A stretch of 64,000 nucleotides of DNA from the NCBI RefSeq assembly GCF_016864375.1, contig NZ_CP069358.1, positions 1 through 64,000 on the forward strand. Direction: 5' to 3'. This document shows positions 33,851 to 43,453 of this stretch, in pieces. A model generated the notes under the pieces. It was not told where the DNA came from. It worked only from the letters and a program-made list of their open reading frames with translations, and ran no database searches. How positions within the stretch are numbered: the first letter of the stretch is position 1; the number at the start of each line of letters is the position of its first letter. Source of the stretch: Microvirga sp. VF16. GTDB taxonomy: Bacteria > Pseudomonadota > Alphaproteobacteria > Rhizobiales > Beijerinckiaceae. Made by a program: the position numbers and the translations under genes.

Positions 33851-34200
33851 ATGTCCGCTCAAGCTGCTATTCATGGCCCAGCACGTCTTTCCAATCTCCA
33901 CCCTGGCGCCATTGCCCAGGCATTGAGCCAAGTCAATTGGACTTACATGCCCAGGGATGCCTTGCTTGGATCGGCCGCACACGAAACTCACTACCGGGTG
34001 GCCGGCGGGTCAGCAGCACGGGTGATCTACAGCAGCCTCCCGTTGGCAAACGTAGACGTTCCCCGGACGGTGCTTGACTTTGGCAGCGGCAGTGGGCGCG
34101 TGATCCGCTGGCTCAAGCCGATGTTCCCCGAGCCTTTTATCGAGGCGGCCGACTCCCGACTGAAGAGCCTGCAATTGGTGCCTGACCAGTTGCACGAAAT
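33851..34200 (+). pseudogene. truncated methyltransferase, paralogue of the gene at 35006
   Basis: It begins MSAQAAIHGPARLSNLHPGA and follows the complete paralogue at 35006-35827 through VNWTYMP, SAARVIYSSLPLANVDVPRTV and the SAM motif LDFGSGSGRVIRWL. It breaks off at about residue 115, just after the segment for VPDQL. The catalytic core after that is gone. The two copies clearly differ at base level, so this is an old duplicate. Confidence 0.78.
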
Positions 34201-34207
34201 TCTATAT

Positions 34208-34674
34208 GAATGACTTGCCTGCAATGTCGCCGAGAACCCGTCCTCTCATCGAGAGGGGAGTTACACCTAACCATGTAGCGGATCTATTGAAGTTTCGCAG
34301 CGCAGTTCTCCGCGGAAAGAAGCCTATTGGCACAATATCACGGTAGCCAGTGGTGGGCCTTGTCCGATGCAGCGGTGCAAAAGTTTCTATCCGTCTATCA
34401 TGCTGATGAGGACTTACGGACATCATTCGAGTACTCAGCTGTGCCGGATGAGCACTATATTCAGACGGCGCTCAGACACTCAGATCTTGCTCCTAAGATT
34501 ACGGGCAGTCCGATGCTGGCTGACTTCTCGAAACACCCGACCCCTTACGTTTACACTAACGCAACGGAACTTGATCAGCCGAAGAAAACGACAAAGCTCT
34601 TTGCTCGCAAGTGCCCATCGGATTGCAGCTCCCTGATTGAGGCGATCAGACCTCATCCGCGCTTTACCTTCTGA
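34208..34674 (+). pseudogene. C-terminal fragment of a GT14 (core-2/I-branching) glycosyltransferase
   Basis: From about 34333 the frame reads YHGSQWWALSDAAVQKFL, VPDEHYIQTALRHS and a KLFARK stretch, matching the C-terminal third of GT14 branching enzymes, with the characteristic GSQWW and PDE motifs. Upstream, a different frame from the ATG at 34208 (46 codons, ending KKPIGTISR) may be the preceding part, so a frameshift near 34334 is likely. The N-terminal two thirds are missing, probably lost in the same deletion that cut the methyltransferase copy. Confidence 0.68.
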
Positions 34675-35005
34675 CCGGGTCCCCTCAGCACGGATCGCGA
34701 GTGGCGTTCCCAAACCGCATCGTATCGTGAGTGCCCACGGCATCGGTCGGTCAGTCCTGTATTCCGATGCAATTCGGCAGGTTGCGCCCGCAAGATTGAT
34801 CACATCCCGTACGGTCTCAGCGGAGGGGCGCCACCTGCGGGCACCTGTTGAGATACAGATGCCAGCTCGCAACGCCAATGATCCGCGCTCATTTGCGCAC
34901 ACCTCTCAGGTCATTTTCACATTGACAAAGGTTTTCTCCCGATGTTCTCAACGACAGACCTGAATTTTACAAGCTGCTCCAAACCCTGAGGTTGAGAGGC
35001 TCATC
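34675..35005. other. intergenic region, nothing supported
   Basis: Lies between the GT14 fragment and the intact methyltransferase. No frame, hairpin or repeat stands out. Confidence 0.45.
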
Positions 35006-35827
35006 GTGTCTGCTCAAGCGCCCGCCCCGGCCCTGTCGCGTCTGTCCAATTTACGGCCATCGGCTATCACGGAAGCATCACGCCACGTTGACTGGACGTA
35101 CATGCCGGGGGATCCCCTGCTCGGACCGGCGCCCAATTACACGCACTACAAGGAAGTTGGCGAGTCAGCCGCGCGGGCCATTTACGGTAGTCTCCTGCTG
35201 GCGAACGTGGATGCCCCCCGAACCGTGCTTGATTTCGGCAGCGGTGGGGGGCGGGCGACCCGCTGGCTCAGGGCATTATTCCCGGAGGCCGCCATTGAGG
35301 CGGCCGACCCCCGACCGGAGAGCCTGCAGTTTGTGGCTGACCAGTTTGGCGTCTCGACTTGGCAATCAAGCTTCGAGATTCAAGAGCTGGCCGCGCCCCG
35401 CACCTATGATCTGATCTGGTCCGGGTCGGTGCTGACCCATCTGCCCGAGTACGACGCTCAGGCTCTGTTGGCAAAGTTCATGAGTTGGCTCGAGCCGAAC
35501 GGGGTCTGTGTCGTGACAACGCACGGCCGTCGCATGATCCAGAACATGCAGGAGCGGCGCCTTCAGTACATCGCGCGAGACCTGGAACCGGCGTTCATGG
35601 ACCAGTTGGCGGACAAGGGATATGCCTGGGTGCCGTACAAAGGCAAAAGCGTTGGCACCTCACCCGTGACTGTTCGCAAAGGGCGTAGCCTCGGAGTCTC
35701 CGCCACGACAGTCCCGTGGCTGACCGAGACCCTGAAGACACTGGATGCCCGGGTGGTCACGATCTCGGAGCATGCCTGGGACAAGCACCAGGATGTGGTG
35801 GCGTTTCAGGCGCCTGGACCGCGCTAA
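35006..35827 (+). CDS. class I SAM-dependent methyltransferase
   Basis: Complete methyltransferase of 273 residues, starting at GTG 35006 with GAGAGG upstream. SAM motif VLDFGSGGGRATRWL lies near residue 72, the acidic residue in AADPRPES near 96, and the post-I region IWSGSVLTHLPEYDAQALL near 135. A truncated paralogue lies 1.1 kb upstream in the same direction, and that copy starts with ATG. Probably modifies a surface sugar. The gene is followed by a long inverted repeat shared with the convergent Hint gene. Confidence 0.85.
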   Translation: MSAQAPAPALSRLSNLRPSAITEASRHVDWTYMPGDPLLGPAPNYTHYKEVGESAARAIYGSLLLANVDAPRTVLDFGSGGGRATRWLRALFPEAAIEAADPRPESLQFVADQFGVSTWQSSFEIQELAAPRTYDLIWSGSVLTHLPEYDAQALLAKFMSWLEPNGVCVVTTHGRRMIQNMQERRLQYIARDLEPAFMDQLADKGYAWVPYKGKSVGTSPVTVRKGRSLGVSATTVPWLTETLKTLDARVVTISEHAWDKHQDVVAFQAPGPR

Positions 35828-35981
35828 TGGGGCAGAGCGGCGAAACTCTAGATGCTTTGCTGCATTCTCACACGCTAGTGACAAAGACTCGCCCATGGTT
35901 TTTGCGTGTTTGGCTGCTCCGATGATGCGACGCCAAGTGAAGCATTACTCAAAGGCATTCAGCGCATCTGTGTGCGAAAGC

Positions 35982-36005
35982 GTGGGCCGGATGGATCCGG
36001 CCCAC
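35982..36005. terminator. 24-base inverted repeat between convergent genes
   Basis: GTGGGCCGGAT and ATCCGGCCCAC are perfect 11-base arms with two bases between. It lies 31 bases past the Hint-gene stop. Only a short T-run follows on the minus strand, so termination may be partial. Confidence 0.6.
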
Positions 36006-36036
36006 AACAGCAGGAAAAGGTAGGATTGTCTGCCAC

Positions 36037-37395
36037 TCAGGCAGCCACGACATGCGGAGAGTTTGGTACAGGCAACACGATCGGGTTAGACGCCTCATCC
36101 ACGACGGGATAAGAAGCACTTGTGCCCAAGGCGATACGTATCGTCCGAGCTCCACTGGGCAGGCGCGCAGCACCTTGGGTCCACCGCTGCTGATAAGCCC
36201 CATAACGCTCCACATTGTACCAGCCGTCACACAAGCGAGCGTCATCAAGTGCAATCGCCGGAAGATCGTCAACCACCAAACGACCGACACACACACCGAG
36301 TTTACGACGATCAGTCGTGCCAGGCCTCATCATCATCGGAACGAAGGCCCGAGACATCAGCACGGCGTCCTGGGTGTTTTCTGGCAGGGTGAAATAGTAG
36401 ACGCGCCCCTTGACCTGATGTGGTTGAATGACTTTGCCATCAGCGATGATGTGCAGGTCGGGATCGTCCGTCGTTGCAGGCGAGAACCCAAAAACAGTAG
36501 TGGCACGATCCATCAATTGTGTGCGAACGGCTGTCAATTCGGGCCCTGAATGAATGAGCGGCGCGCAGGTTTCACTCCAATGCTTCGCTGAAAAATCAGG
36601 ATACAGGTCGAGGAACTCGCCGCCATTCACAAAGGCGGACCGATTTCCAGTGTCCAGATAGCTCTCGGTTGGCAACCCCTCGGTCAGCAGAACATCATGA
36701 TGCTCAAGTTCAACATGCCAGTAGGTCACTTCATCCACGGGCACTTCGGCCACTGTTGTGCCGTTGAGCAGACGCTCCGCTTGGATCAACTTTCCATTCA
36801 CAAACAATGCATGGCCCGGGCTCACGATCAGATCCCGATGCGGCTTACCGTCTGCAAATGCTCCGGCAGCGATACGGATGGGGCGCACAGTCTCGGGTTG
36901 AGGATGAGATCTCAGATCAATCCGACGGGAACCGATCCATTTGATCGGGATAAGGCCCTGGTAGAGCAGAGCCATAACCCGGTCACCGACACGTAGATCC
37001 TCAACAGCGACTTCACCGCGCTCGGTTAGAACCTGGGTTCCGGATGTGAGGCAGGGGATAGGAGCTGAAATATCAGTTTGTCCTGTTGATTGGTTCACCT
37101 TCCCGCCACCTGATGCCGGCGAGTCGCTAAACAGGTAATATGCGCTCTTATCTCCAGTATAAGCGAGGAAAGCTCCGTCACCCGTTTTGCCAACATACGT
37201 GTATTTAGTGCCATCAACTTCAAAGGAATCGGGCGCGATGTCACCAAGCACGCCTATGTTGTCGGCTACAGTTCCTGAACTATCATCTTTATCTTTTACA
37301 GTAACCCCCGTGAGGTGCACGGGCCCAACTGTGTAATTGTTACCTTTTACCGTGACATTATAAATATATTGAAAGATATTATTGCCGTCAGCCAA
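36037..37395 (-). CDS. Hint-domain (hedgehog/intein-like) protein
   Basis: Protein of 452 residues. The N-terminal 110 are a beta-rich module of unknown role. A Hint_2-type domain starts at Cys115 (CLTSGTQVLTERGEVAVEDL), the residue expected to act as nucleophile, and includes SPGHALFVNG with His195 and ends near LDTGNRSAF (about 251). In such proteins the Hint domain can cleave the chain before its Cys. The C-terminus (about 390-425) has GWYNVERYG and QRWTQGAARLP, a module also present in the protein at 45551. No signal peptide; related proteins are often exported by type I systems, so it could use the exporter at 14.3 kb (inference). Paired palindromes lie 137-170 bases upstream. Confidence 0.88.
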   Translation of the reverse strand: MADGNNIFQYIYNVTVKGNNYTVGPVHLTGVTVKDKDDSSGTVADNIGVLGDIAPDSFEVDGTKYTYVGKTGDGAFLAYTGDKSAYYLFSDSPASGGGKVNQSTGQTDISAPIPCLTSGTQVLTERGEVAVEDLRVGDRVMALLYQGLIPIKWIGSRRIDLRSHPQPETVRPIRIAAGAFADGKPHRDLIVSPGHALFVNGKLIQAERLLNGTTVAEVPVDEVTYWHVELEHHDVLLTEGLPTESYLDTGNRSAFVNGGEFLDLYPDFSAKHWSETCAPLIHSGPELTAVRTQLMDRATTVFGFSPATTDDPDLHIIADGKVIQPHQVKGRVYYFTLPENTQDAVLMSRAFVPMMMRPGTTDRRKLGVCVGRLVVDDLPAIALDDARLCDGWYNVERYGAYQQRWTQGAARLPSGARTIRIALGTSASYPVVDEASNPIVLPVPNSPHVVAA

Positions 37396-37531
37396 AGTTG
37401 CCCCCTCTGATCACGCACCAATTTGTTTGTCGTGTGCCGCAGCGTTGTCGGCATGATCATCAAGTAACAATAATAGAGGGAGGTTTCGCAGTTCTTGAGG
37501 GATATGAAACCACGTCTAAGGAATAGGACTA

Positions 37532-37565
37532 TATCCCGAGGGATATACCCCTATCCCGAGGTATA
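37532..37565. promoter_or_regulatory. paired palindromes upstream of the Hint gene
   Basis: TATCCCGAGGGATA (37532-37545, perfect 5-4-5 palindrome) and TATCCCGAGGTATA (37552-37565, one arm altered) lie 20 bases apart. They share the TAYCY-N4-RGRTA form with the pair upstream of the RTX operon. Probably a double operator. Confidence 0.55.
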
Positions 37566-37699
37566 TAGGATAACAGACCAGAGAAACTTTGTTGATCAAC
37601 AGACAAGGTCAGATCAAATAAGCTCGGATCGCAGGTGGCCGAGGTAAAAACGGCTTTTCCAGAAGCCGGGACTCTGGAATCAATGTCCGGTTCTATGAG

Positions 37700-38100
37700 A
37701 ATGTTGAGGGTAAAGGCGCTTTACAGCACCCGAACCGCTGCCGCACGGCAATAATCCGGCTGATAGGCCACCGCATAGTCGTGCGGGTGGGCCGCGATGC
37801 GCTTGAGAGTCTAGCGCTCGGTAGCAAAGCTAACCGCGACCGCCCCGCTCCAGACGATGGCCAAGATGAACCCAGACTCTCTCGTCGAGCCGAGATGATC
37901 GTCCCATAATTGACCGGGCCTCTAGCCCGCACCGCCCCTCTTGGGCCAGCGTAGGCACCCAGCGCGAGACACTGGTGCGCCTGCCCCCAACTGCCGCGCG
38001 ATCTCGGCCTGGGAGAGCCGTCCCCGCAGCAACAGCGTCGCGGCCACCAGATGTTGCGATCCATCGCGCTCCTCACGATGATTGACACCGTCTTAGATTG
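37700..38100 (-). pseudogene. IS630/winged-helix transposase remnant
   Basis: On the minus strand from about 38060, pieces in shifted frames read LLLRGRLSQAEIARQLGA and LAQEGRCGLEAR, the HTH region of IS630-type transposases. Frame breaks are frequent and no catalytic domain follows. A different short segment (HPHDYAVAYQPDYCRAAAV) at 37730-37800 may come from another decayed gene. Confidence 0.5.
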
Positions 38101-38641
38101 CACCGCTTTCACGACGATCATTAGTCCTCGCTAAGGGCAAGGGCAAAGGCAATGCTACTATAGATTGCAATGATCCTGATACGTCTCAATTCGGTAATTC
38201 AGGGTTCTGAAGGGGCTGTGCTGCCGCCCTACCCAGTTCATGTTGGTCTTGGTACTTGCAGCGTCGCGCCAGCGCAAGATTTTACAGCTGGTCAGTGCCA
38301 GCACGCCTGTCAGCTTTCAGATCCACATCGCCGGTGGCACTCCCAGCTCCAGCACCACCCATCCAACCCGTCATCAATCCGACGCTGCCCCGGACAAGGC
38401 TGACGGTTGCTGTGGCAATGAACGTAACCAGCTCGGTCACCCCCGGTGATATAGTTGGTGTGACTGAGCCGAGACATAGTACTCAGACGCAATCGTTGGG
38501 CCCGACCTGCTGCCCCGGCTCTGACCATAGAACGAAAGTCGTATTTTTATCACACCGCGCGGCTCACACCATCTGTCGCAGGCCGGCGGACAGGATGCTT
38601 CTGTTCAGATCAGAAGATTACTGCTTATAACAGCTGCTCTG
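38101..38641. other. intergenic region, no supported gene
   Basis: Several overlapping short frames exist on both strands but none has a ribosome site or known motif. It may hold more IS debris from the left. Confidence 0.4.
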
Positions 38642-38659
38642 TGGATGATTCGTCATCCA
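38642..38659 (+). promoter_or_regulatory. UUCG-capped hairpin upstream of manC
   Basis: TGGATGA, loop TTCG, TCATCCA gives a perfect 7-base stem with a very stable tetraloop. There is no T-run, so it is not a standard terminator. It lies 87 bases before manC and may sit in its leader RNA. Confidence 0.45.
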
Positions 38660-38745
38660 AAGAGAGAACAGCGACAGGAACACCCAAGAATACTAGGAAC
38701 AGGTCGTTGCTGATAACGATCAGAATTGGCTAAAGGGGCTTTTCG

Positions 38746-40167
38746 ATGACTGGTGGCAGCAGTCGTATTTTACCGGTGATTATGTGCGGTGGCTCCGGGA
38801 CGCGGCTGTGGCCGGCGTCGCGCGACAGCATGCCGAAGCAGTTTATTGATCTGATTGGACAACACTCCACCTTCCAAACCGCTGTGCAGCGTGTGACGGC
38901 GCCCGACGTCTTCCTGCGCCCGACCATTGTCTCGGGCAACGATGTCCGCTTCATCGTTGCGGAACAGCTGGCCGAGATTGGCACTCAGGCTGACATCATC
39001 CTCGAGCCGACGCAGCGGGATTCCGCCGCCGCGATTGCCGTGGCGGCCTGTCACGCTGCGCGTCATGATCCAGAAACGATCGTTTTGGTGATCGCGGCCG
39101 ACCACATCATTGATGATAGCGCTGCCTTCGCTGCCGCTTGCCGGGCTGCCCTTGAGCCAGCCCGGCAGGGTCATATCATGACCTTGGGGGTCGTGCCGCA
39201 GTATCCGGCCACCAGCTACGGCTATATCAAGCCGGGCCAGCCCATTGGCGGCTCCGACGCTCGGTCAGTTGACCGCTTCGTGGAGAAACCGAAGGCCGCG
39301 ACGGCGCAAGAGTACATCAGCCAGGGCTTCCTCTGGAACAGCGGGAACTTCCTGTTCCGCGCCGATGTGATGATTGAGGAGCTGGAGCGCTTCCAGCCCA
39401 CCATCCTCGCTGCTGCCCGGGAGGCTCTCGAGAAGGCGGCCACCGACCTTGACTTCATCCGGTTGGATGAGACCGCGTTCAAGCTCGCGCCGAAGATCTC
39501 GATCGACTACGCCGTGATGGAGCGCACCGAGCGGGCCGCGGTTCTGCCGGTCTCGTTCTCCTGGTCAGATATCGGTTCCTGGGGCGCGCTGTGGGATGTG
39601 TCGTCGCGCGATGACGCGGGCAACGCCTTGCGCGGCAACGTGGAAGTGCTCGAGGCCCGCAATAGCCTGGTCCACAGCGACAGCATCCTGACCACGGTGG
39701 TGGGCCTGGATGATGTCGTAGTTGTCGCCAAGCCCGATGCTGTGCTCGTGACCTCCCGCAGCCGTTCGGAGCAGGTCAAGGATCTCGTGGTGACCATGCG
39801 GGGGAAGCAGCGCCCGGAAGCGAGCGAGCACCTGCGAATGTATCGCCCTTGGGGCTGGTATCAGCGGATCGACCAAGGCTCGCGTTTTCAGGTCAAGCGC
39901 ATCATGGTCAAGCCCGGTGGCCGCCTGTCGCTGCAGAAGCACCATCATCGTGCGGAGCACTGGGTTGTGGTGCGGGGCACCGCCGAGGTGGTGGTGAACC
40001 AGGACGTCGTGATGTTGCACGAGAACGAGTCGGTCTATATCCCGATTGGCGCGGTTCACCGTCTCACCAATCCGGGCCGTATCCCGCTGGAACTCATCGA
40101 GGTGCAGGTGGGTAGCTACACGGGTGAGGACGACATCATCCGCGTCGAGGATGTCTACGGGCGGTAA
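38746..40167 (+). CDS. manC: mannose-1-phosphate guanylyltransferase / mannose-6-phosphate isomerase
   Basis: Bifunctional enzyme of 473 residues making GDP-mannose from mannose-1-phosphate and also converting fructose-6-phosphate to mannose-6-phosphate. The N-terminal nucleotidyltransferase has GGSGTRLWPASR near residue 12 and the FVEKP signature near 178. The C-terminal cupin (about 365-470) has RPWGWYQRID and the metal-binding HHHRAEHW with the usual His cluster. Length and order match AlgA/XanB/ManC. manB follows 139 bases downstream. The pair supplies GDP-mannose, and so possibly GDP-fucose or GDP-rhamnose, to the glycosyltransferases downstream. Confidence 0.97.
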   Translation: MTGGSSRILPVIMCGGSGTRLWPASRDSMPKQFIDLIGQHSTFQTAVQRVTAPDVFLRPTIVSGNDVRFIVAEQLAEIGTQADIILEPTQRDSAAAIAVAACHAARHDPETIVLVIAADHIIDDSAAFAAACRAALEPARQGHIMTLGVVPQYPATSYGYIKPGQPIGGSDARSVDRFVEKPKAATAQEYISQGFLWNSGNFLFRADVMIEELERFQPTILAAAREALEKAATDLDFIRLDETAFKLAPKISIDYAVMERTERAAVLPVSFSWSDIGSWGALWDVSSRDDAGNALRGNVEVLEARNSLVHSDSILTTVVGLDDVVVVAKPDAVLVTSRSRSEQVKDLVVTMRGKQRPEASEHLRMYRPWGWYQRIDQGSRFQVKRIMVKPGGRLSLQKHHHRAEHWVVVRGTAEVVVNQDVVMLHENESVYIPIGAVHRLTNPGRIPLELIEVQVGSYTGEDDIIRVEDVYGR

Positions 40168-40306
40168 TATGCACGCGCCGTGATCGAGAACTGCGGCAAG
40201 ATGCTATTTGCTCCTGCCGCCCCTTCACTGCTGACCTGATTTGTTGAGAGAGGCGCCTACCGCTATTGCGAATAGGTAACCGCGCTATGCGCTTCATGGG
40301 ATGTAC

Positions 40307-41779
40307 ATGAGCAGCACTAAGACCAACCAGGGATTTGAAGCGATCCCATCCTCCCTCAAGTTCGGTACGAGTGGCTTGCGCGGGCTTGTGGTGGAGCTGA
40401 ACGGGATTCCGGCTTTCGCCTATACCCGTGCCTTTGCCGAGATGCTGAAGGAGGATGGCTCCGCGGCCGCTGCCGACAATGTCGTCCTGGTCGGACGGGA
40501 CTTGCGTGAAAGCAGCCCGAGCATTGCCCAGCTCTGCTGTGCAGCCCTGTACGAATCAGGGCTCACCCCGCTCGATTGCGGCGCTCTTCCCACGCCGGCG
40601 CTCGCCTATCACGGCATGCGATTCGGCATCCCCGCCATCATGGTCACGGGCAGCCATATTCCTGAGGATCGTAATGGGCTGAAGTTCTACCGGGCACAAG
40701 GGGAGATCGATAAGAAGGACGAGGCCGGCATCCTCGCATGGCATGCCAAATTGAAGATCGACTCAGTGCCGGAGAGAACCCAGGCCGTACGGGCCTCCAC
40801 ACCGAACATCGATCTGATCGCCGCCTACAAGGTGCGTTATCGGGAGTTCTTCGGAGAGGGGGCACTGTCCGGCCTGACGGTCGGGGTCTACCAACACTCC
40901 TCTGTTGCGCGGGACGTGATCGTCGAGATGCTGGAGTCCGTGGGCGCACGGGCGGTACCGCTCGGGCGTGCCACGAGCTTCATTCCGGTCGATACGGAGG
41001 CGCTGCGCGACGAGGACGAAGTCCTGGCGCGGCAATGGGCCGGCGAGCACAGGCTCGATGCCATCGTCTCCACCGATGGCGACGCCGACCGCCCTCTAAT
41101 CTCCGATGCGAACGGCACCTTCCTGCGGGGTGACCTGGTCGGCGCAATCACGGCCAAATATCTGCGGGCGGATGCCATCGTCACACCTGTGACATCCAAC
41201 TCCGCGCTCGAGGCCTCTAGAGCCTTTACGAGCGTGATCCGCACCAAGGTCGGATCGCCCTATGTCATCGAAGGCATGGTCGAGGCGGTCCGCTCCGGCG
41301 CGCGCGCCGTCGTCGGGTTCGAGGCCAATGGCGGCGTCCTGCTCGGCTCAGACATTACACGGGATGGGTGTCAGCTGATGGCACTTCCCACGCGCGATGC
41401 CATGCTGCCCATTCTTTGCGCACTCGCAGAAGTCATAGCCCAGAGGCGGCCATTGGCGCAGATCGGCGCCGATTTCGCTTTTAAGGCCGCCGCCAGCAAC
41501 CGGCTGAAGAACGTTCCGACGGAAAAGAGCGCAGCCTTCGTTGCCAAGCTGCAGGAGGACGAGGCATTCCTGTCCGAACTCATGGCGCCTCTCGGCGGCA
41601 CCGCCGGGCACGACAATCAGGATGGCCTCAGGGTCACGGCCAAGAACGGAGAGGTGGTGCAATTCCGTCCGTCCGGAAACGCGCCGGAGCTGCGGGTCTA
41701 CGTGGAAGCGGCCAGCCAGGAGCGGGCCGAAACCCTTCTGGAATGGGGCCTTGCTACTGCGGAACGGCAGACCCGCTGA
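40307..41779 (+). CDS. manB: phosphomannomutase
   Basis: Alpha-D-phosphohexomutase of 490 residues converting mannose-6-phosphate to mannose-1-phosphate. N-terminal KFGTSGLRGLV is the family opening. The phosphoserine loop is TGSHIPEDRNGLKFY near residue 110, in place of the more common TASHNP; similar TGSHIP forms occur in related enzymes. The metal loop is DGDADRPL near 260, the sugar-binding loop GFEANGGVLLGSD near 345, and the phosphate loop RPSGNAPELRVY near 465. Two in-frame ATGs lie six bases apart (40301 and 40307). GGGA sits well for the second. Confidence 0.95.
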   Translation: MSSTKTNQGFEAIPSSLKFGTSGLRGLVVELNGIPAFAYTRAFAEMLKEDGSAAAADNVVLVGRDLRESSPSIAQLCCAALYESGLTPLDCGALPTPALAYHGMRFGIPAIMVTGSHIPEDRNGLKFYRAQGEIDKKDEAGILAWHAKLKIDSVPERTQAVRASTPNIDLIAAYKVRYREFFGEGALSGLTVGVYQHSSVARDVIVEMLESVGARAVPLGRATSFIPVDTEALRDEDEVLARQWAGEHRLDAIVSTDGDADRPLISDANGTFLRGDLVGAITAKYLRADAIVTPVTSNSALEASRAFTSVIRTKVGSPYVIEGMVEAVRSGARAVVGFEANGGVLLGSDITRDGCQLMALPTRDAMLPILCALAEVIAQRRPLAQIGADFAFKAAASNRLKNVPTEKSAAFVAKLQEDEAFLSELMAPLGGTAGHDNQDGLRVTAKNGEVVQFRPSGNAPELRVYVEAASQERAETLLEWGLATAERQTR

Positions 41780-41947
41780 TCACGAGAAGCTTGGCAGGAC
41801 GAACGGAATGCTTCCCACAAATTCCAGTTTGCGGCCGCCTCGAACTCGGCCCCTGATCCCGTCACGTCGCAAGACGAGGCTTGAGACCAATGAGCGACAC
41901 TCTATTCGGCTCGACCCTTCCTTACTGATAGAGAGAGACCTGCAACC

Positions 41948-43453
41948 ATGAGTGATCTTCGTCATGTGAGTTGGTTTACTCCCCTCCCGCCGGCCCGCAA
42001 CGGCATTGCGGACTATTCGTATATGCTGCTTGATACCTTCAAGGAGCATATGCCGTCCACGGTCTACTGTAATGACCCCTTTGGCCAAGCGCCCCCGTCA
42101 ATAGAAGTCCGGGAGGCAGTTCAAGCATTCCGGTACATTTCTTCTGATACGCCAATACTCCATCAAATCGGGAACAATGGGGGACATGTTTTCGTGCTGG
42201 AGGCGCTGCGACATTTCTCTGGGGTCGTCTCTCTTCATGACCTGAGCCTTCTCTATCTCTACGAGTTGGCCTCGTCGCATCCCGAAGAGATCTATTCCTG
42301 GATGGAGAAGCAGTCTCCAGCTATCGGAAGCATCTACGCCCGGCACTGGAAAGACCATAAAATCAAAACACGCGCGAATTATACCCTCTTCGATATGACG
42401 GGAGAGGTGCTTGCCACCGCGAGAGCTGTGATTGTTCACTCTCGTTTTGCAAAAAATAAGCTCCGACTGATTTACGGTGATGAAGCGACGCAGGGCGTCA
42501 CAGTGATCCCTCACTTTGCGCCGAAACTTCGAGACCGGGACTTAGAGGAAGCGCGGGCACGACTAAACCTTGATAAGGATGATTTCATTCTGCTCACATC
42601 GGGTTTTGCCACGGAGGCGAAGCGCTTCAATTGGCTAATTGAGGCTTTGGATGAGGTAGCAGCGCGCGGCATCAAGGTTCGGTGGATCCATGCCGGGGAA
42701 GAGAGGCCTAGCGAGTATGCTCTGTCGGCCGAGATCGCGCGCTACCCACGTGTCAAGGAATTCGCGACCATCACCGGCTACGTGTCCGAAGAGGACCTAG
42801 ACAGATTCATCGTTGCCTCCGACGTTGTGGTCAACTTAAGGTACCCATCAGTCGGAGAGAACTCCGGAACCTTGGCGAGAGCGTTCTCGGCAGGAAAGTG
42901 CTGCATCGTCAACGACACGGCCGCATATGCAGAGTTGCCAAGGGACGCGGTTGTGCATATCCCCATCGATGACCCCATAGTTCCGCTGGCCGAAGCGATC
43001 GCCGGGTTAGCAGATAAGCCAGACGTGAGGCTGTTCTTCGCGCAGAACGCACTTTCCTACGCGAAGAGTGAACTCTCTCTCGAGTCCGTGGCCAATGCTT
43101 ATTTAAGTGTAATGTCGGACGCGTACGCGCTTTCACGGCCGGTTCTAAGGATGCAGCCTCCCCAAAGCGAATCTGTCGCTGTTGAACGTGATATTGAGTT
43201 TCCTAAAGAACAAGGCGAACTCGTGCGGCGGGTGTCTCAAATTATTTCTGGGACTAAGGGCAAAGTTCGGCTGCGGATCTGGTTCTCGTCTCCGGAGAAT
43301 TTTGCCTCCGCGAGCGTCCAATTCAGTCCGATGTTGGATGGTCTATTCCCTTTGAGCGTCAAAATCACTGGGTCGCGTTTAATTCAGAAATTCGCCTCAG
43401 GCAATGTCAAAAGCAACCGCATTGGCATTGAGGTCGAGGGAATAGTACATTGA
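41948..43453 (+). CDS. GT4-family glycosyltransferase with C-terminal extension
   Basis: GT-B enzyme of 501 residues. WFTPLPPARNGIADYSYMLL is the usual opening of one GT4 branch. The donor region has TSGFATEAKRFNWLIEAL, ITGYVSEEDLDRFIVASDVVVNLRYPSVGENSGTLARA and so a clear E-x7-type end. Residues from about 410 form a separate beta-rich tail of unknown role. The region is visibly less GC-rich than manCB. Its stop overlaps the next gene's TTG start (TTGA). Donor may be GDP-mannose given the neighbours. Confidence 0.92.
   Translation: MSDLRHVSWFTPLPPARNGIADYSYMLLDTFKEHMPSTVYCNDPFGQAPPSIEVREAVQAFRYISSDTPILHQIGNNGGHVFVLEALRHFSGVVSLHDLSLLYLYELASSHPEEIYSWMEKQSPAIGSIYARHWKDHKIKTRANYTLFDMTGEVLATARAVIVHSRFAKNKLRLIYGDEATQGVTVIPHFAPKLRDRDLEEARARLNLDKDDFILLTSGFATEAKRFNWLIEALDEVAARGIKVRWIHAGEERPSEYALSAEIARYPRVKEFATITGYVSEEDLDRFIVASDVVVNLRYPSVGENSGTLARAFSAGKCCIVNDTAAYAELPRDAVVHIPIDDPIVPLAEAIAGLADKPDVRLFFAQNALSYAKSELSLESVANAYLSVMSDAYALSRPVLRMQPPQSESVAVERDIEFPKEQGELVRRVSQIISGTKGKVRLRIWFSSPENFASASVQFSPMLDGLFPLSVKITGSRLIQKFASGNVKSNRIGIEVEGIVH

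Noticed and set aside
33576..33926. Plus-strand frame before the truncated methyltransferase
   Set aside because: No family pattern, overlaps the methyltransferase fragment in another frame, poor start.
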